Assembly (NCBI RefSeq): GCF_035920345.1
Contig: NZ_CP109149.1
Location: forward strand, 3,162,001-3,226,000
Source of the DNA: Nocardia vinacea
Lineage (GTDB): Bacteria > Actinomycetota > Actinomycetes > Mycobacteriales > Mycobacteriaceae
Direction of reading: 5' to 3'
Length of the DNA: 64,000 nucleotides
Shown: positions 47,162-56,539 of the stretch, one piece after another
How the letters are laid out: each line of letters begins with the position of its first letter
Position numbering within the stretch: position 1 is the first letter of the stretch
Position numbers and translations under genes: made by a program
Notes under the pieces: generated by a model
The model's input: the letters and a program-made list of their open reading frames with translations, nothing else
What the model was told of the DNA's origin: nothing
Database searches by the model: none

Positions 47162-48433
47162 ATGATGGGACATGTGTCCGAACAACAGGTCGATTCCGCT
47201 GCGGAGAACCCGCCGTCGAGTGCCCTGGTGTCCGCGCCGCCGAGATGGGGGCTGAGCACGCTGGATTGGGTCCGGCTCGGACTATTCGCGGCCGGACTGC
47301 TGTGTGTGGTGACCGGATTGCTGCCGCGCGCCGAGGCCGCCGACAATATGCGCCGAATCGGGCCGCTGCTGCTGTTCCTGTGCAGTGTGATCATTCTCGC
47401 CGAGCTGACGCGGCAGGCGAAGGTGTTCGATGTGATCGCACACCGCCTGGCCATACTCGGGCGCGGCTACTATCCGGCGTTGTTCCTGCTCTGCGTGCTT
47501 TTCGCAGCGGCGACAACGATTCTGCTCAATCTCGATACGACTGCGGTATTGCTGACTCCGGTCATGCTCGCGCTGGCGGTTCCGGCTCGCATTCCGCCAC
47601 TGCCGTTGGCGATGACCACGCTCTGGCTGGCCAATACTGCGAGCCTGCTGCTTCCGGTCTCGAATCTCACCAATCTGCTTGCCGCCGACCGGGTTGCGCT
47701 GCGCGCCACGGATTTCGCGGCACGGATGTGGGCGCCGCAGCTCGTGTCGATCGCGGCGACCATGGTGTGCCTCTGGGTCTGGTACTGGCGGCGCGGTCGA
47801 CGTGAAACCGATCGGTATGTACCGCCGGAGCCGATTCGTCCGGAGAACGCCAGGGAGCGCACGCTGCTCTACACGACGGCAGGCGCGTGTCTGCTGTTCA
47901 TTCTTGCGATCCCGTTCGTGGGTGATCGGATCGGTATCGCCGCCACCCTGGCCGCCGCCATCGCGGTGGTCGCCTTCGCGATCTTCGACCGTTCGTCGCT
48001 GCGACTATCGCTGATCCCGTGGCAGTTGCTGGTTTTCGTGGTCGGGTTGTTCCTGGTGGTGCCGACATTGAGCCGGTTCGGGCTCGCCGATGTCATGCAA
48101 GCGCTGATCGGGCACGACTCCGGAGTAGTCGGGGCGTACCGTGCGGCGGGCGCCGGCGCCGGATTGTCCAATGTGGCCAATAATCTTCCGGCTTACACCG
48201 CAGGTGAGGCGGTGGTGTCCGAGGAGAATCGAAATCAGTTGCTGGCCTTGCTCATCGGCACCAACGTCGGGCCGATCGTAACGCCGTGGGCGTCGCTGGC
48301 GACGCTGCTGTGCCTGGAGTTCTGCCGCACCCATGGTGTTCGGGTGCCGATGCCGAGGTTCGTGCTCACCGGGCTGGGGCTCGCGGTTGTCGCTACGACT
48401 GGTGCCGTCGCTGTGCTGCTGGCGACCGGATAG
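47162..48433 (+). CDS. SLC13/ArsB-type (ion transporter superfamily) membrane transporter
   Basis: 423 residues with 10-12 hydrophobic segments, e.g. VRLGLFAAGLLCVVTGLLP, IGPLLLFLCSVIILAEL, LFLLCVLFAAATTILLNLDTTAVLLTPV, AATLAAAIAVVAFAIF and LLVFVVGLFLVV. The repeated NLDTTAVLLTPV (first half) and GLSNVANNLPAY (second half) are the substrate-binding helical-hairpin motifs of the ion transporter superfamily (ArsB, NhaD, CitM, DASS). Arsenite is only one possible substrate; no arsR or arsC is nearby, so an anion or divalent-acid carrier is equally likely. The start may be ATG 47162, ATG 47165 or GTG 47174. It is divergent from the giant NACHT gene with about 90 bases between. Confidence 0.82.
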   Translation: MMGHVSEQQVDSAAENPPSSALVSAPPRWGLSTLDWVRLGLFAAGLLCVVTGLLPRAEAADNMRRIGPLLLFLCSVIILAELTRQAKVFDVIAHRLAILGRGYYPALFLLCVLFAAATTILLNLDTTAVLLTPVMLALAVPARIPPLPLAMTTLWLANTASLLLPVSNLTNLLAADRVALRATDFAARMWAPQLVSIAATMVCLWVWYWRRGRRETDRYVPPEPIRPENARERTLLYTTAGACLLFILAIPFVGDRIGIAATLAAAIAVVAFAIFDRSSLRLSLIPWQLLVFVVGLFLVVPTLSRFGLADVMQALIGHDSGVVGAYRAAGAGAGLSNVANNLPAYTAGEAVVSEENRNQLLALLIGTNVGPIVTPWASLATLLCLEFCRTHGVRVPMPRFVLTGLGLAVVATTGAVAVLLATG

Positions 48434-48499
48434 GTGGATCAATTGGTTCGATCGCCCATTCCGCAACCAAAGGCGCGGGATCAGCGCAGGAATGGGCGC

Positions 48500-49441
48500 T
48501 CAGGCCGATCCCCTCAGCCCCGGCAGCCCCGTCACACTCACCTCGGCGGCGGCCTTCACCAGCAAAGCCAGCTCCGGCAGCATTTCAGCGCTGGCGGCAA
48601 TGAAGTTCACTTCACCGCCTGGGAGGTCGAGGTGATCGTTGAGCGGTGCGCCGTCGAAATCGGTGATGTGGATACCGGATTCACCGGCCAGCAGGGTGCC
48701 CGCGGGCAGGTCGACCAAACCCGCTCGGTAACCGACGAATCCGTCGATATCGCCGCGGCACAGCATGACCCAGCAGAGCAGCGGAGACCACAGTTGGATC
48801 AGGCGACGGGAACCGGATTCCAGGGCCAGGCGCAGGCCGCGTGCCGTGGTGTCGGTGCGAGTCACCGGATAGCCCTGCAGCCAGGCCAGGGTCGGAGCGG
48901 ATTCGGAGGAACGGTGCGGCGGTCGCCAGAGCGGGCCGTCCGGCCCGGTGGCGCCGGATCCGCGCACGGCGGACCAGGTGCGGTCGGCCAACGGTTCGTG
49001 GACGATGCCGAGCATCGGAACTCCGTTGTGGCACAGGGCGATACCGATTGTGCAGACGGGCAGGCCGATGGCGATGTTATTGGTGCCATCGAGCGGGTCG
49101 ACGACCCAGCACCAGGAATCGTCAACGCCATGAAGCCCGGATTCCTCGGCGAGGATGCGGTGGTGCGGAAAGGCGCGGCGGATATGGCCGACGATGATAT
49201 GTTCCGCGAGCAGGTCCAGGTCGGTGACCAGATCACCGCTGGCGTCCTTGGTGCGGACGGTGAGTGATCCGGCCAGACCCTCCCGGATCTCCCGGCCCGC
49301 CTCGATCGCCGCCGCCCTGGCCACCTCGGCAGCGGTCGTCAGGACGGTGTCCAGCCGGTCGAAGGCGCTGATCGGATCCAGATCGGCCAGCGCCGGACCA
49401 TCCGGTGGCAGCACCAGGTTCGCTACGTCGCCTGCTCGCAT
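48500..49441 (-). CDS. Inositol-monophosphatase-family phosphatase (last gene of a three-gene operon)
   Basis: 313 residues of the Mg2+-dependent IMPase/CysQ/FBPase superfamily. Metal-binding motifs: LAEESG (Glu, about 88-93) and WVVDPLDGTNN (DPxDGT, about 103-113); the C-terminal WDxAAG motif is present as VDLPAGTLLAGESG with the Trp lost. It could dephosphorylate inositol phosphates, histidinol phosphate, PAP or another small phosphate; nothing distinguishes these. ATG 49441 has GGAGG 4 bases upstream and lies inside the end of the cupin-like gene (19-base overlap), so it is translationally coupled to it. Confidence 0.85.
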   Translation of the reverse strand: MRAGDVANLVLPPDGPALADLDPISAFDRLDTVLTTAAEVARAAAIEAGREIREGLAGSLTVRTKDASGDLVTDLDLLAEHIIVGHIRRAFPHHRILAEESGLHGVDDSWCWVVDPLDGTNNIAIGLPVCTIGIALCHNGVPMLGIVHEPLADRTWSAVRGSGATGPDGPLWRPPHRSSESAPTLAWLQGYPVTRTDTTARGLRLALESGSRRLIQLWSPLLCWVMLCRGDIDGFVGYRAGLVDLPAGTLLAGESGIHITDFDGAPLNDHLDLPGGEVNFIAASAEMLPELALLVKAAAEVSVTGLPGLRGSA

Positions 49442-50109
49442 CGGTCCTCCAGTTGTTCCGGCAGGGTGGGCTCCTGCAGGTGGTCGAGCACCGTTTGCGC
49501 GGCGCGCCGGGTTTCGCTCGGGGTGCAACCGGTTCGGTGCACCCAGTGGTCGGCGGTGGCGAGGGTGCCGAGGGATCGGTCCGGTCGGCCGCGACGAACC
49601 TCGCCGAGCACCACGGTGGCCGCCTCGCCCCGCACATCGGAGAGGTGAAATACCCCGTGTGGCAGGGTATATACCTCGCCTGCACGGAAATGTTCACTGG
49701 ATCGAATGCGATAGCGGACCATACGCTCGGTCGCACGCACCACATCACCGTCGGCGCCACTATGAATTTCGAAGATGCGATGGGTTGCCCGGTCCGCAGA
49801 GCTCTCCACTTCGAGTATCTCGTTGCCGACCTCGCCGTACAAGACCACGCTGAGCAGATCCCAGCTGTGCGCGTGCATCGCCGAGGTCGTCGGACACGAC
49901 CGCAGCCCATCGGTCCAGACGTGCACGCAGACGCCGAGTCCGCCGTCGCGCCACGCGGGAAAACACAAGAACCCCAACGGATGCCGGACCGCGCCGATGT
50001 CGATGCGACCGTCGAGCACTCCCGTCATGAAATCACGAGCCCAGCGTTGCACCGCGGGCCCCGCCGCATCGGAGCCGATCAGCGTTCGTAGTCGGGCATA
50101 GTCGTTCAT
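49423..50109 (-). CDS. Cupin-like protein (middle gene of a three-gene operon)
   Basis: 228 residues. A cupin-type double-stranded beta-helix is suggested by MHAHSWDLLSVVLYGEVGNEI (His pair plus downstream Glu, about 78-98) and by FRAGEVYTLPHGVFHLSDV with the second-motif His residues, at about 140-160. This is the pattern of metal-dependent cupins such as cysteine-dioxygenase-like enzymes; a sensory or isomerase role is equally possible. The C-terminal 40 residues are charged and helical. It starts immediately after the stop of the membrane-protein gene (ATG 50109) and its end overlaps the phosphatase gene by 19 bases. Confidence 0.65.
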   Translation of the reverse strand: MNDYARLRTLIGSDAAGPAVQRWARDFMTGVLDGRIDIGAVRHPLGFLCFPAWRDGGLGVCVHVWTDGLRSCPTTSAMHAHSWDLLSVVLYGEVGNEILEVESSADRATHRIFEIHSGADGDVVRATERMVRYRIRSSEHFRAGEVYTLPHGVFHLSDVRGEAATVVLGEVRRGRPDRSLGTLATADHWVHRTGCTPSETRRAAQTVLDHLQEPTLPEQLEDRCEQAT

Positions 50110-51006
50110 TCAGTACGGATTCCTCGGCTGCAGTGCGCGTCGCACGATATCGGCGACATCGCGATCGGTATAGGAAGCCGGTAGCGCGAGACCGAGCAGA
50201 TCGAACAGCGCACGAGTCTGATCGACCGACGGCTCGTCGGCGAGCGCGAGTTCCTCGCTCCGGCTCAGCGGCACCTGTCTGGCCTGCTTGAAACTGGCCA
50301 CGAGCTCCCGGTTGAAGTCCCGGTAGTAGGGCTTGTCCCGTTCGAACATCAGGGCCGGAGTATTCGGATTGTCCTGCGTGACAATGACGCAACTCGACGA
50401 GAGGTCCCAGCGGAATGTCGTCATCACCATCGAGAGTCCGACATCGATGGTCAGGAAGGTGAACCGCTGCCGGTACCAGCACGCCGCGAGCACCGTCGCG
50501 AAGGACTCCTTGCGGGTCCGCTCGGTGGTCCACAATTCGCCGGTGCGGTCGGCCTCGGGCACCAGCGAGGAGCGAAACTGCGCGTAGGTCTTGCACAAGG
50601 TTTCATTGGTCGGATCCAGCACCTCCACCTGGATCCGCAGCGGACGCTGTTCGCGGCGCGCGTTCTCCACGCATTCACGCAGTGTGACGGCCCGCAGATA
50701 GGTTCCGGTGCCCCCTTTGAACAGCCACTGTTCGGTACCGCGGCGCGCGAGCGTATGCGCATGCCCGATCTCCGGACCGTACAGCAGCTGTACCGAGTTC
50801 GAATCCTGAATGGCCTTGGCGGACAAATGCCGATCACGCAGCAACGTGGTGGCCAGCAAACCGAGCACCAGCAGGATGACCGCGTTGATCAGATCCGCAT
50901 CGAAGAAGCCGATATCGATCAGCGAGATCACACCGAAGATGACCGCGAGAACCAGGGCGACGAGACCGTCGATATTGTTCCGCAGCCAGATCAGCACCCG
51001 TGCCAT
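50110..51006 (-). CDS. Two-TM membrane protein with a large cytoplasmic domain (first gene of a three-gene operon)
   Basis: 298 residues. Two closely spaced membrane helices, GLVALVLAVIFGVISLIDI (about 14-32) and LINAVILLVLGLLATTLL (about 39-56), form a hairpin. They precede a soluble domain of about 230 residues containing LFKGGTGTYLRAVTL, LRIQVEVLDPTNETLC and TFLTIDVGLSMVMTTFRWDL, which faintly recalls phospholipase-D-like folds, though no HxK motif is present. Small 2TM proteins with cytosolic domains are recurrent effector or sensor partners in bacterial conflict systems, but no named family fits. It shares a transcript with the cupin-like and phosphatase genes (0-base gap, then 19-base overlap). 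Confidence 0.65.
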   Translation of the reverse strand: MARVLIWLRNNIDGLVALVLAVIFGVISLIDIGFFDADLINAVILLVLGLLATTLLRDRHLSAKAIQDSNSVQLLYGPEIGHAHTLARRGTEQWLFKGGTGTYLRAVTLRECVENARREQRPLRIQVEVLDPTNETLCKTYAQFRSSLVPEADRTGELWTTERTRKESFATVLAACWYRQRFTFLTIDVGLSMVMTTFRWDLSSSCVIVTQDNPNTPALMFERDKPYYRDFNRELVASFKQARQVPLSRSEELALADEPSVDQTRALFDLLGLALPASYTDRDVADIVRRALQPRNPY

Positions 51007-51075
51007 ATGTTTTCGGCCTCCCCTAGGGTTTCTACCCAGGATAGGTGCACCTGTGTCGACGCAGCGAGCGAACGG

Positions 51076-51714
51076 TCAAGTCCCGCTGGCGGGTCGGTGT
51101 GTGACGGCGTCCAGTCGAGCGGCGAGGATACGGCGGGCGCGATCGTAGGGCGCCGATTCGCCGAACAGCAGCGCATCCTGGGCCGCGGTGCGTGCGATGG
51201 CGTCGAGTTCGAAGGCGAGGTCGGCGGGCTCGTTATCGGGGACGATCTCGCCGAGGCCGATGGCCTCGGCAATGGTGGTTTCGTAGAGCCGCAACCAGTC
51301 TCGGCGCGATGCGGCCACGGCGTCGTGCACGCGCCCGGGGCGGGCGTCGAACTCCGCGACGGCGGACAGAAAGAAGCAGCCGCCGCTGAAGTACGGCTTC
51401 GCGGCATAGTCCAACCAGCACTCACCGAGTGCCCGGACCCGGCGAATACCAACGGGTGCACGTCGCGCGGGTTTCACCACATGTGCGACGAAGACCTCGA
51501 CGGCCGCGCGGACGGTCGCGAGCTGGAGTTCTTCCTTGGAACCGAAGTGCGCGAAAACGCCGCTCTTGCTGAGGTCGAGTTCGGTCGCCAAACGCCGCAC
51601 GGACAGGCTTTCCAGACCTTCGACCGAGGCGATATCCATGGCGCGGTCGAGGATGACGCGCCGAGATCGCTCACCGCGCTCTAAACGCTTGTCGACCTTG
51701 GCTTCTACGGTCAT
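51076..51714 (-). CDS. TetR-family repressor of the divergent oxidoreductase at 52015
   Basis: 212 residues. DNA-binding domain: RRVILDRAMDIASVEGLESL, then SVRRLATELDLSKSGVFAHF (recognition helix). The C-terminal TetR domain of the YxaF/AcrR_C-like type shows GECWLDYAAKPYFSGGCFFL, where a Cys/Phe-rich helix is typical of electrophile sensors. ATG 51714 is preferred over 51777 because the longer form would cross the operator-like dyad at 51754-51765. It is divergent from an NADP-dependent quinone oxidoreductase, repeating the TetR/reductase theme seen twice earlier. Confidence 0.88.
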   Translation of the reverse strand: MTVEAKVDKRLERGERSRRVILDRAMDIASVEGLESLSVRRLATELDLSKSGVFAHFGSKEELQLATVRAAVEVFVAHVVKPARRAPVGIRRVRALGECWLDYAAKPYFSGGCFFLSAVAEFDARPGRVHDAVAASRRDWLRLYETTIAEAIGLGEIVPDNEPADLAFELDAIARTAAQDALLFGESAPYDRARRILAARLDAVTHRPASGT

Positions 51715-52014
51715 CGGCACCCACCTTTCGTCCGAAGGTCGACCATAGTTGACGGACGGTCGTCCCAATTGTTTCACACTGAATTAGCTTGATCAACCAC
51801 CTATTCGGCAGCATTGACAGAACCTAAGGCAAAAGGTAATAGTACGTCCGTCCACTTAGTTCGAGACCTATATCGCTGATCTACGCCGTAATCAGCATCC
51901 TCCGACGACAACTGGATAGGCGATTCTCGATGCTGAGTCGGCATATGACCAGCGGCTCAGCGCCCTGCTCGTACCTAGGACGGGCGTCCATATTCTTCAG
52001 TGAGAGGACCGATC
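51715..52014. promoter_or_regulatory. 300-base divergent regulatory region with TetR operator-like dyad
   Basis: GGACG-gt-CGTCC at 51754-51765 lies 40 bases before the TetR start, and a related tacgtccgtccac occurs at about 51843. The rest is comparatively AT-rich (for example 51780-51850) and non-coding on both strands. Confidence 0.45.
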
Positions 52015-52977
52015 ATGCGCGCTATTCAACAGGAGCACTGGGGCGGGCCGGACACCATGCGACTCGCGGAGATCGCGCGCCCGACACCGCTACCCACCGA
52101 AGTGCTGGTGAAAGTCGTTGCAGCGGGGGTCAATCCGATCGACTATTTCAGCCGGGAAGGGCAAGCGTACGTCCAAGCATTGACGCTGCCTTTCGTCAAC
52201 GGCTGGGATGTCGCCGGAATCGTCGAGGAGGTCGGCTACGGGGTGACCCGCTTCCGACCCGGCGACCGGGTGTACGGCATGCCGTGGTTTCCGCGCGCGG
52301 CGGGGGCCTACGCGGAATATGTGACCGCGCCATCGCACCAATTCGCGCCCATGCCGACGGGTTCGAGTTTCACCGAGGCCGCGGCCCTGCCGTTGGCCGC
52401 GCTCACGGCCTGGCAGATGCTTGTCGATATCGGGGAAGTCGCACCTGGACAGCGTGTTCTGGTATCCGCCGCAGCAGGTGGCGTCGGCCACCTCGCCGTG
52501 CAGATCGCAAAGTCGTTCGGGGCCTATGTGATCGGTTCTGCACGCGCGGCCAAACACGACTTCCTCGCCGCACTCGGCGCCGACGAGACCATCGACTACA
52601 CGACGACCGATGTGGCCGCGACCGTCCGCGAGGTCGATATCGCGATCCAGATGCACGGCGGCGAACCGGCGCTGCGCATGCTCGAAACCTTGCGTCCCGG
52701 TGGCATTCTCGTCAACGCACAGGCTGCGTGGACACCTGGAATGGCCAAGCGTGCGACCGAACTCGGCGTACGCGCCAGCGGCTACCTGGTGGAACCCGAC
52801 CGCGCCGACCTCGAAGCACTGACCGACCTGGTCGAGAAGGGGCAGCTGCGCCCACACGTGGAATCGGTACTGCCGCTGGAGCAGGCAGCCGAAGCGCACC
52901 GTCTGATCGAACAGGGCCGAACCACCGGGAAGATCGTCCTCACCGTGAGTGAGCCAGGCCACGTGCCGGAAGCTTGA
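52015..52977 (+). CDS. NADP-dependent quinone oxidoreductase-like MDR enzyme
   Basis: 320 residues, zinc-free MDR family. N-terminal GroES-like domain: MRAIQQEHWGGPDTMRLAEI, VKVVAAGVNPIDYFSREG and NGWDVAGIVEEVG. Cofactor motif: VLVSAAAGGVGHLAVQIAK (AAxGGVG, about 140-158). C-terminal: AEAHRLIEQGRTTGKIVLTV. These are typical of NADPH:quinone reductases that detoxify quinones or enones. ATG 52015 is chosen for the AGGA site 7 bases upstream. Divergent TetR control is likely. It is one of two complete MDR reductases in the window, plus the relic at 12.4 kb. Confidence 0.88.
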   Translation: MRAIQQEHWGGPDTMRLAEIARPTPLPTEVLVKVVAAGVNPIDYFSREGQAYVQALTLPFVNGWDVAGIVEEVGYGVTRFRPGDRVYGMPWFPRAAGAYAEYVTAPSHQFAPMPTGSSFTEAAALPLAALTAWQMLVDIGEVAPGQRVLVSAAAGGVGHLAVQIAKSFGAYVIGSARAAKHDFLAALGADETIDYTTTDVAATVREVDIAIQMHGGEPALRMLETLRPGGILVNAQAAWTPGMAKRATELGVRASGYLVEPDRADLEALTDLVEKGQLRPHVESVLPLEQAAEAHRLIEQGRTTGKIVLTVSEPGHVPEA

Positions 52978-53183
52978 CCTCGAGTGCGGTTGAGGAACCA
53001 GGATCGACTGTGCCCAGGTTCGCCGAATGCGGCGCACACCATCCGTCGGTGCGCGCCGCGGAGCCGGGCACACCCGATTCCGCGAGACGGTCCTCGCGGT
53101 TCGCTCCCGCTGGGCCAGTACACCCACCAGCGGGAGCTCGGGACGGCTATGGCACCGGATCGTGATAGGCCCTGAAATGTCAA

Positions 53184-53212
53184 CAGCCGCATACCATTTC
53201 GGTATGCGGCTG
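53184..53212. terminator. Hairpin terminator between the oxidoreductase and the YCII gene
   Basis: A perfect 12-base-pair stem (CAGCCGCATACC with GGTATGCGGCTG) around a 5-base loop. It lies 12 bases after the YCII stop and 200 bases after the oxidoreductase stop, so it can serve both converging transcripts. Confidence 0.65.
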
Positions 53213-53224
53213 GGCCATCGACAA

Positions 53225-53491
53225 TCAGGCGGAGACCGCGATCTCCCACTCGTACACGGTGAGCTCCGAGGAACCGGTGGTGTGCACCGGGTCGGTGAAC
53301 GCGATTTCCCTTGCGGCTTCGAGACTTTCGGCGTTGATCACATACGCACCGCCGGTGCCGTCGGTGAACCGACCGCTCTCGACCAACTGCCCGCGCTCGA
53401 GCAATTCGTTCAGGAACTGCTTGTGCGGTTCGATCACGGCCGGGTCGAACGACGGCTTGCGCATCGCCATGACCAGGTACTTGTTGATCAC
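53225..53491 (-). CDS. YCII-family protein
   Basis: 88-residue ferredoxin-like-fold protein of the YCII family, whose members include small enzymes and sensors of unclear function. Features: [20 protein letters not shown] (strand 1), [21 protein letters not shown] (helix 1 and strand), then [18 protein letters not shown] and a C-terminal [11 protein letters not shown]. The conserved His of the family is present in EPHKQFL. GTG 53491 overlaps the nusB stop by 4 bases (GTGA), so it is translated with nusB. Its association with nusB/efp is unexplained. Confidence 0.85.
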   Translation of the reverse strand: MINKYLVMAMRKPSFDPAVIEPHKQFLNELLERGQLVESGRFTDGTGGAYVINAESLEAAREIAFTDPVHTTGSSELTVYEWEIAVSA

Positions 53492-54006
53492 GCCTGCGAC
53501 TCCGGACGCGGTGCCCTGGTCGCCGCGGCGGCCGCGCGCACCTGCGGGGCGACCAGCACGACCTGGCCGAGCACACCGTTGACGAATCCGGGCGAATCGT
53601 CGGTGGACAGTTCCTTGGCCAACTCCACCGCCTCGTCGACCGCGACGACCGGCGGAACATCGTTGGCGTGGAACAACTCCCATACCGCGATCCGCAGGAT
53701 GGCCCGATCGACGGCGGGCAGCCGGGACAGCTCCCAGTCCTTGAGGTAGGACTCGATGGTGCCGTCCACCCGATCCAGATCGTCGGCGACGCCCTCGACC
53801 AGGGTGCGGGTGTAGGCATGCACCGGGGCGACCGCCTGGTCCTGGGTGGCCAGCTCGGCCCGCTCGGTGAGCAGGTCGGCCGCGTCCACATCGCGGGCCT
53901 CCGCCTCGAAGAGCAGATCGACCGCCCGGCGGCGGGCCTTGTGGCGCGCGCCGAGCTTCTTGAACGTGGACTTCTTGTCTATGGGCTGTTCCGCCACAGC
54001 AGTCAT
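53488..54006 (-). CDS. nusB: Transcription antitermination factor NusB
   Basis: Binds boxA RNA with NusE/S10 and supports rRNA antitermination. 172 residues. All-helical NusB fold: [20 protein letters not shown] at the N-terminus, [29 protein letters not shown] in the middle, and [21 protein letters not shown], then GFVNGVLGQ near the C-terminus. A variable Ala/Arg/Pro-rich tail ends the protein. ATG 54006. It forms pepQ-efp-nusB-ycii, the actinobacterial order seen in M. tuberculosis (Rv2533c-Rv2535c), apart from the YCII gene. Confidence 0.95.
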   Translation of the reverse strand: MTAVAEQPIDKKSTFKKLGARHKARRRAVDLLFEAEARDVDAADLLTERAELATQDQAVAPVHAYTRTLVEGVADDLDRVDGTIESYLKDWELSRLPAVDRAILRIAVWELFHANDVPPVVAVDEAVELAKELSTDDSPGFVNGVLGQVVLVAPQVRAAAAATRAPRPESQA

Positions 54007-54107
54007 TATCCCTGTTCGCAGTGTCTGATGGCGGCAGCAGCGGGTCCCTGCGTGGTTACGCTGCGCTACCGCCTCCGGGCCCGTCGCTACTACCGCGGAG
54101 CGGGCGA

Positions 54108-54671
54108 TCAGGCGTTCACGCGGCCGAGGTAGCTGCCGTCGCGCGAATCGATGCGCAGCTTGTCGCCGGTGTTGATGAACAGCGGGACCTGCACCTCGGC
54201 GCCGGTCTCGAGGGTGGCGGGCTTGGTGCCGCCGGTGGAGCGGTCGCCCTGCAGGCCGATGTCGGTGTGCTGCACCTGGAGCTCGACGGTGACCGGCAGC
54301 TCGACGTAGAGCGGCGCGCCCTCGTGGGTGGCGACCTGAACGATCATGTTCTCCAGCAGGAACCGGGCGCCGGGGCCGATGGTCTCCTCGGAGATGGAGA
54401 TCTGGTCGAAGGTCTCGCCGTCCATGAAGACGTAATCCGAGCCGTCGTGGTACAGGTACGTCATATCGCGACGGTCGACGGTCGCGGTCTCCACCTTGAC
54501 GCCCGCGTTGAAGGTCTTGTCGACGACCTTGCCGGACAGCACGTTCTTCAGCTTGGTCCGCACGAAGGCAGGGCCCTTACCCGGCTTGACATGCTGGAAT
54601 TCGATGATCTGCTGGAGCTGACCGTCGATCTTCAGCACGAGGCCGTTCTTGAAGTCGCTGGTGTCCGCCAC
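54108..54671 (-). CDS. efp: Translation elongation factor P
   Basis: Rescues ribosomes stalled at polyproline. 187 residues in three beta-barrel domains, beginning [19 protein letters not shown]. The loop that reaches the peptidyl-transferase centre is [17 protein letters not shown], with Lys at the tip (PGKG). The conserved [19 protein letters not shown] and the C-terminal signature [17 protein letters not shown] are complete. GTG 54671 is chosen from homology; AGGAG lies 11 bases upstream. No EpmA/EarP modification gene is nearby, consistent with actinobacterial EF-P that is thought to work unmodified. Confidence 0.96.
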   Translation of the reverse strand: MADTSDFKNGLVLKIDGQLQQIIEFQHVKPGKGPAFVRTKLKNVLSGKVVDKTFNAGVKVETATVDRRDMTYLYHDGSDYVFMDGETFDQISISEETIGPGARFLLENMIVQVATHEGAPLYVELPVTVELQVQHTDIGLQGDRSTGGTKPATLETGAEVQVPLFINTGDKLRIDSRDGSYLGRVNA

Positions 54672-54718
54672 TGTTCTCGGATCTCCTAGTTCTGGATATG
54701 CGGTCTCGGTGACCGGCG

Positions 54719-55846
54719 TCATTCGACGACGGTCAGGTCTTTGCTGGTGTTGGTGAGCAGATCCGGGCCCCCCTCGCGCACCACGAGCGTGTCCTCGATC
54801 CGGACGCCGCCGCGGCCGGGGAAGTACACACCTGGTTCGACGGTCACCGCCACGCCAGACAGAAGTGTACCGGTTCCGGTTTTGGCGATTCCGGGCGCTT
54901 CGTGGATCTGCAGTCCGACACCGTGTCCGAGGCCGTGCACGAACAGCTTTCCGTGTCCGGCCGCCTCGATCACCGCACGTGCGGCCGCATCCACGTCGGT
55001 GACCGGCGCGCCGGGCTTCAGCGCCTCGCGTCCGGCCCGCTGCGCCGCCTCGACCAGCGCGTACACCTCCCGGTGCCAGTCGGATGCGGCGCCGAGTACG
55101 AAGGTGCGGGTCATATCGGAGTGGTAGCCGCCGACCACGGCGCCGAAGTCGATCTTGACGAAATCGCCGGTAGCCAGGACCGCCCCGGTGGGCCGGTGAT
55201 GCGGAATGGCGGAGTTCGCACCCGTCGCCACGATGGTCTCGAAGGCGACCGCATCGGCGCCGTGTTCGAACATCGCCCATTCCAGATCCCTGGCGACCTG
55301 GCGTTCGGTACGGCCGGGGCGCAAACCGCCGCGTTCCAGCAGGGTCGCCAACCCGGCGTCACCCGCGGCGCAGGCGGCACGCAACTGTTCGATCTCGTAG
55401 GCGTCCTTGACCATGCGCAGCTGTTCGACCAGCCCCGGAGTGGCGACGAATTCCAAACCGGTCTTCTGTTCGATGAATCCGCGATGCTGGTCAACGGTGA
55501 CGATATGGCTCTCGTAACCGACCCGGCCGAGCTGCCACTCCCCCGCGAGCTCCACGATGCGTCGGGCGGTCGCCCTGGCAATTTCGGCGCGCAGATCCGG
55601 CACCTGCTCGGCGACCTGGCTCAGATAGCGCCCGTCGGTGCCGATCACGGTGCGCTCCTCTGAATTACGGATATCCCAGGAGGTCACCAGTAGTGCGGCA
55701 TTGGACCCGGTGAATCCGGTCAGGTACCTGATGTTCACCGGATCGGTGACCAACAGCGCGTCGACCTCGTTCTCCACCAGCAGACTGCGCAGTGCGCTGC
55801 GGCGCCCTGCGTAGTCGGGCCCAGGGCCCGCGTGATCAGCAGACAT
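54719..55846 (-). CDS. pepQ: Xaa-Pro dipeptidase/aminopeptidase (M24B)
   Basis: Cleaves peptides at proline. 375 residues: an N-terminal creatinase-like domain (about 15-145) and a pita-bread catalytic domain. Metal ligands: [19 protein letters not shown] (two Asp), [12 protein letters not shown] (His), [17 protein letters not shown] (two Glu). ATG 55846. It lies immediately upstream of efp (47-base gap), a conserved arrangement in actinobacteria that pairs proline-peptide turnover with the factor that assists polyproline synthesis. Confidence 0.95.
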   Translation of the reverse strand: MSADHAGPGPDYAGRRSALRSLLVENEVDALLVTDPVNIRYLTGFTGSNAALLVTSWDIRNSEERTVIGTDGRYLSQVAEQVPDLRAEIARATARRIVELAGEWQLGRVGYESHIVTVDQHRGFIEQKTGLEFVATPGLVEQLRMVKDAYEIEQLRAACAAGDAGLATLLERGGLRPGRTERQVARDLEWAMFEHGADAVAFETIVATGANSAIPHHRPTGAVLATGDFVKIDFGAVVGGYHSDMTRTFVLGAASDWHREVYALVEAAQRAGREALKPGAPVTDVDAAARAVIEAAGHGKLFVHGLGHGVGLQIHEAPGIAKTGTGTLLSGVAVTVEPGVYFPGRGGVRIEDTLVVREGGPDLLTNTSKDLTVVE

Positions 55847-56001
55847 ATCTCAAAACTACCGCCGACACGCCGTAGATCCCGCATAAAACACCGGTTTACC
55901 GGTATTCGAGCGAGGCGATCGATGTTCACATATCGATCGGTTGTCCCCAATCCGGGATCCGGGGCTGCATCCGCGACCGGGGGCGGACGAGGCTGAAAGC
56001 C

Positions 56002-56457
56002 ATGTCCCCCATCGCTTTTGCCCTGCTGGTGGCTTGGTGCTCGGTGCTCACCGTCTTCGATATCCGGCGGCGCCGACTGCCCAACGCATTCACCGTTTCC
56101 GGCGCGGTGATCATCTTCGGATATGCGCTGTTCACAACACAATTCACAGCCGCGGTGGTCGGTTCGATCTTGTTGGCGATGCCCTATCTATTGGTGCACT
56201 TGATCGCGCCGACCACACTCGGGGCGGGTGATGTGAAACTGGCCGTCGGGCTCGGCGCGGTCGCCGCGCTCGGCGGTGCGCAGGTATGGGTGCGGGCGGC
56301 CCTCGTCGCACCCGTTCTGACCGCGGCATTCGGACTCGCCGTATTGGCCCACTGGCGGATTCGGTCCGGTGCTGATCGGGCCGGACCGCACGCGCTTCCC
56401 CATGGGCCCGCCATGTGTGTCGCGACGGCGCTGAGCCTGGCGGCGGCGTATGGCTAG
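56002..56457 (+). CDS. Short prepilin peptidase-like membrane protein (A24 family)
   Basis: Aspartic intramembrane peptidase for pilin-like precursors. 151 residues with about six hydrophobic helices. The two catalytic Asp motifs are present: DIRRRRLPN (first Asp, about residue 20) and [12 protein letters not shown] (GxGD motif, about 74-85). It lacks the N-terminal methyltransferase domain of PilD, as do other actinobacterial members (TadV/CpaA type, M. tuberculosis Rv2551c). ATG 56002. No tad/pil genes lie in the window. It precedes aroC on the same strand with about 80 bases between. Confidence 0.88.
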   Translation: MSPIAFALLVAWCSVLTVFDIRRRRLPNAFTVSGAVIIFGYALFTTQFTAAVVGSILLAMPYLLVHLIAPTTLGAGDVKLAVGLGAVAALGGAQVWVRAALVAPVLTAAFGLAVLAHWRIRSGADRAGPHALPHGPAMCVATALSLAAAYG

Positions 56458-56539
56458 CCGATGCCGCGACGCGGCCGCGCCGGTCATCACGGCGGGCCGC
56501 GTGCCGGAGCAGCCCCGCCGACATGGGAAGATGGACAGC

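Noticed and set aside
47162..48433. Arsenite efflux pump (ArsB)
   Set aside because: The fold fits the broad ion transporter superfamily, but no ars genes are nearby, so the specific function is unsupported.
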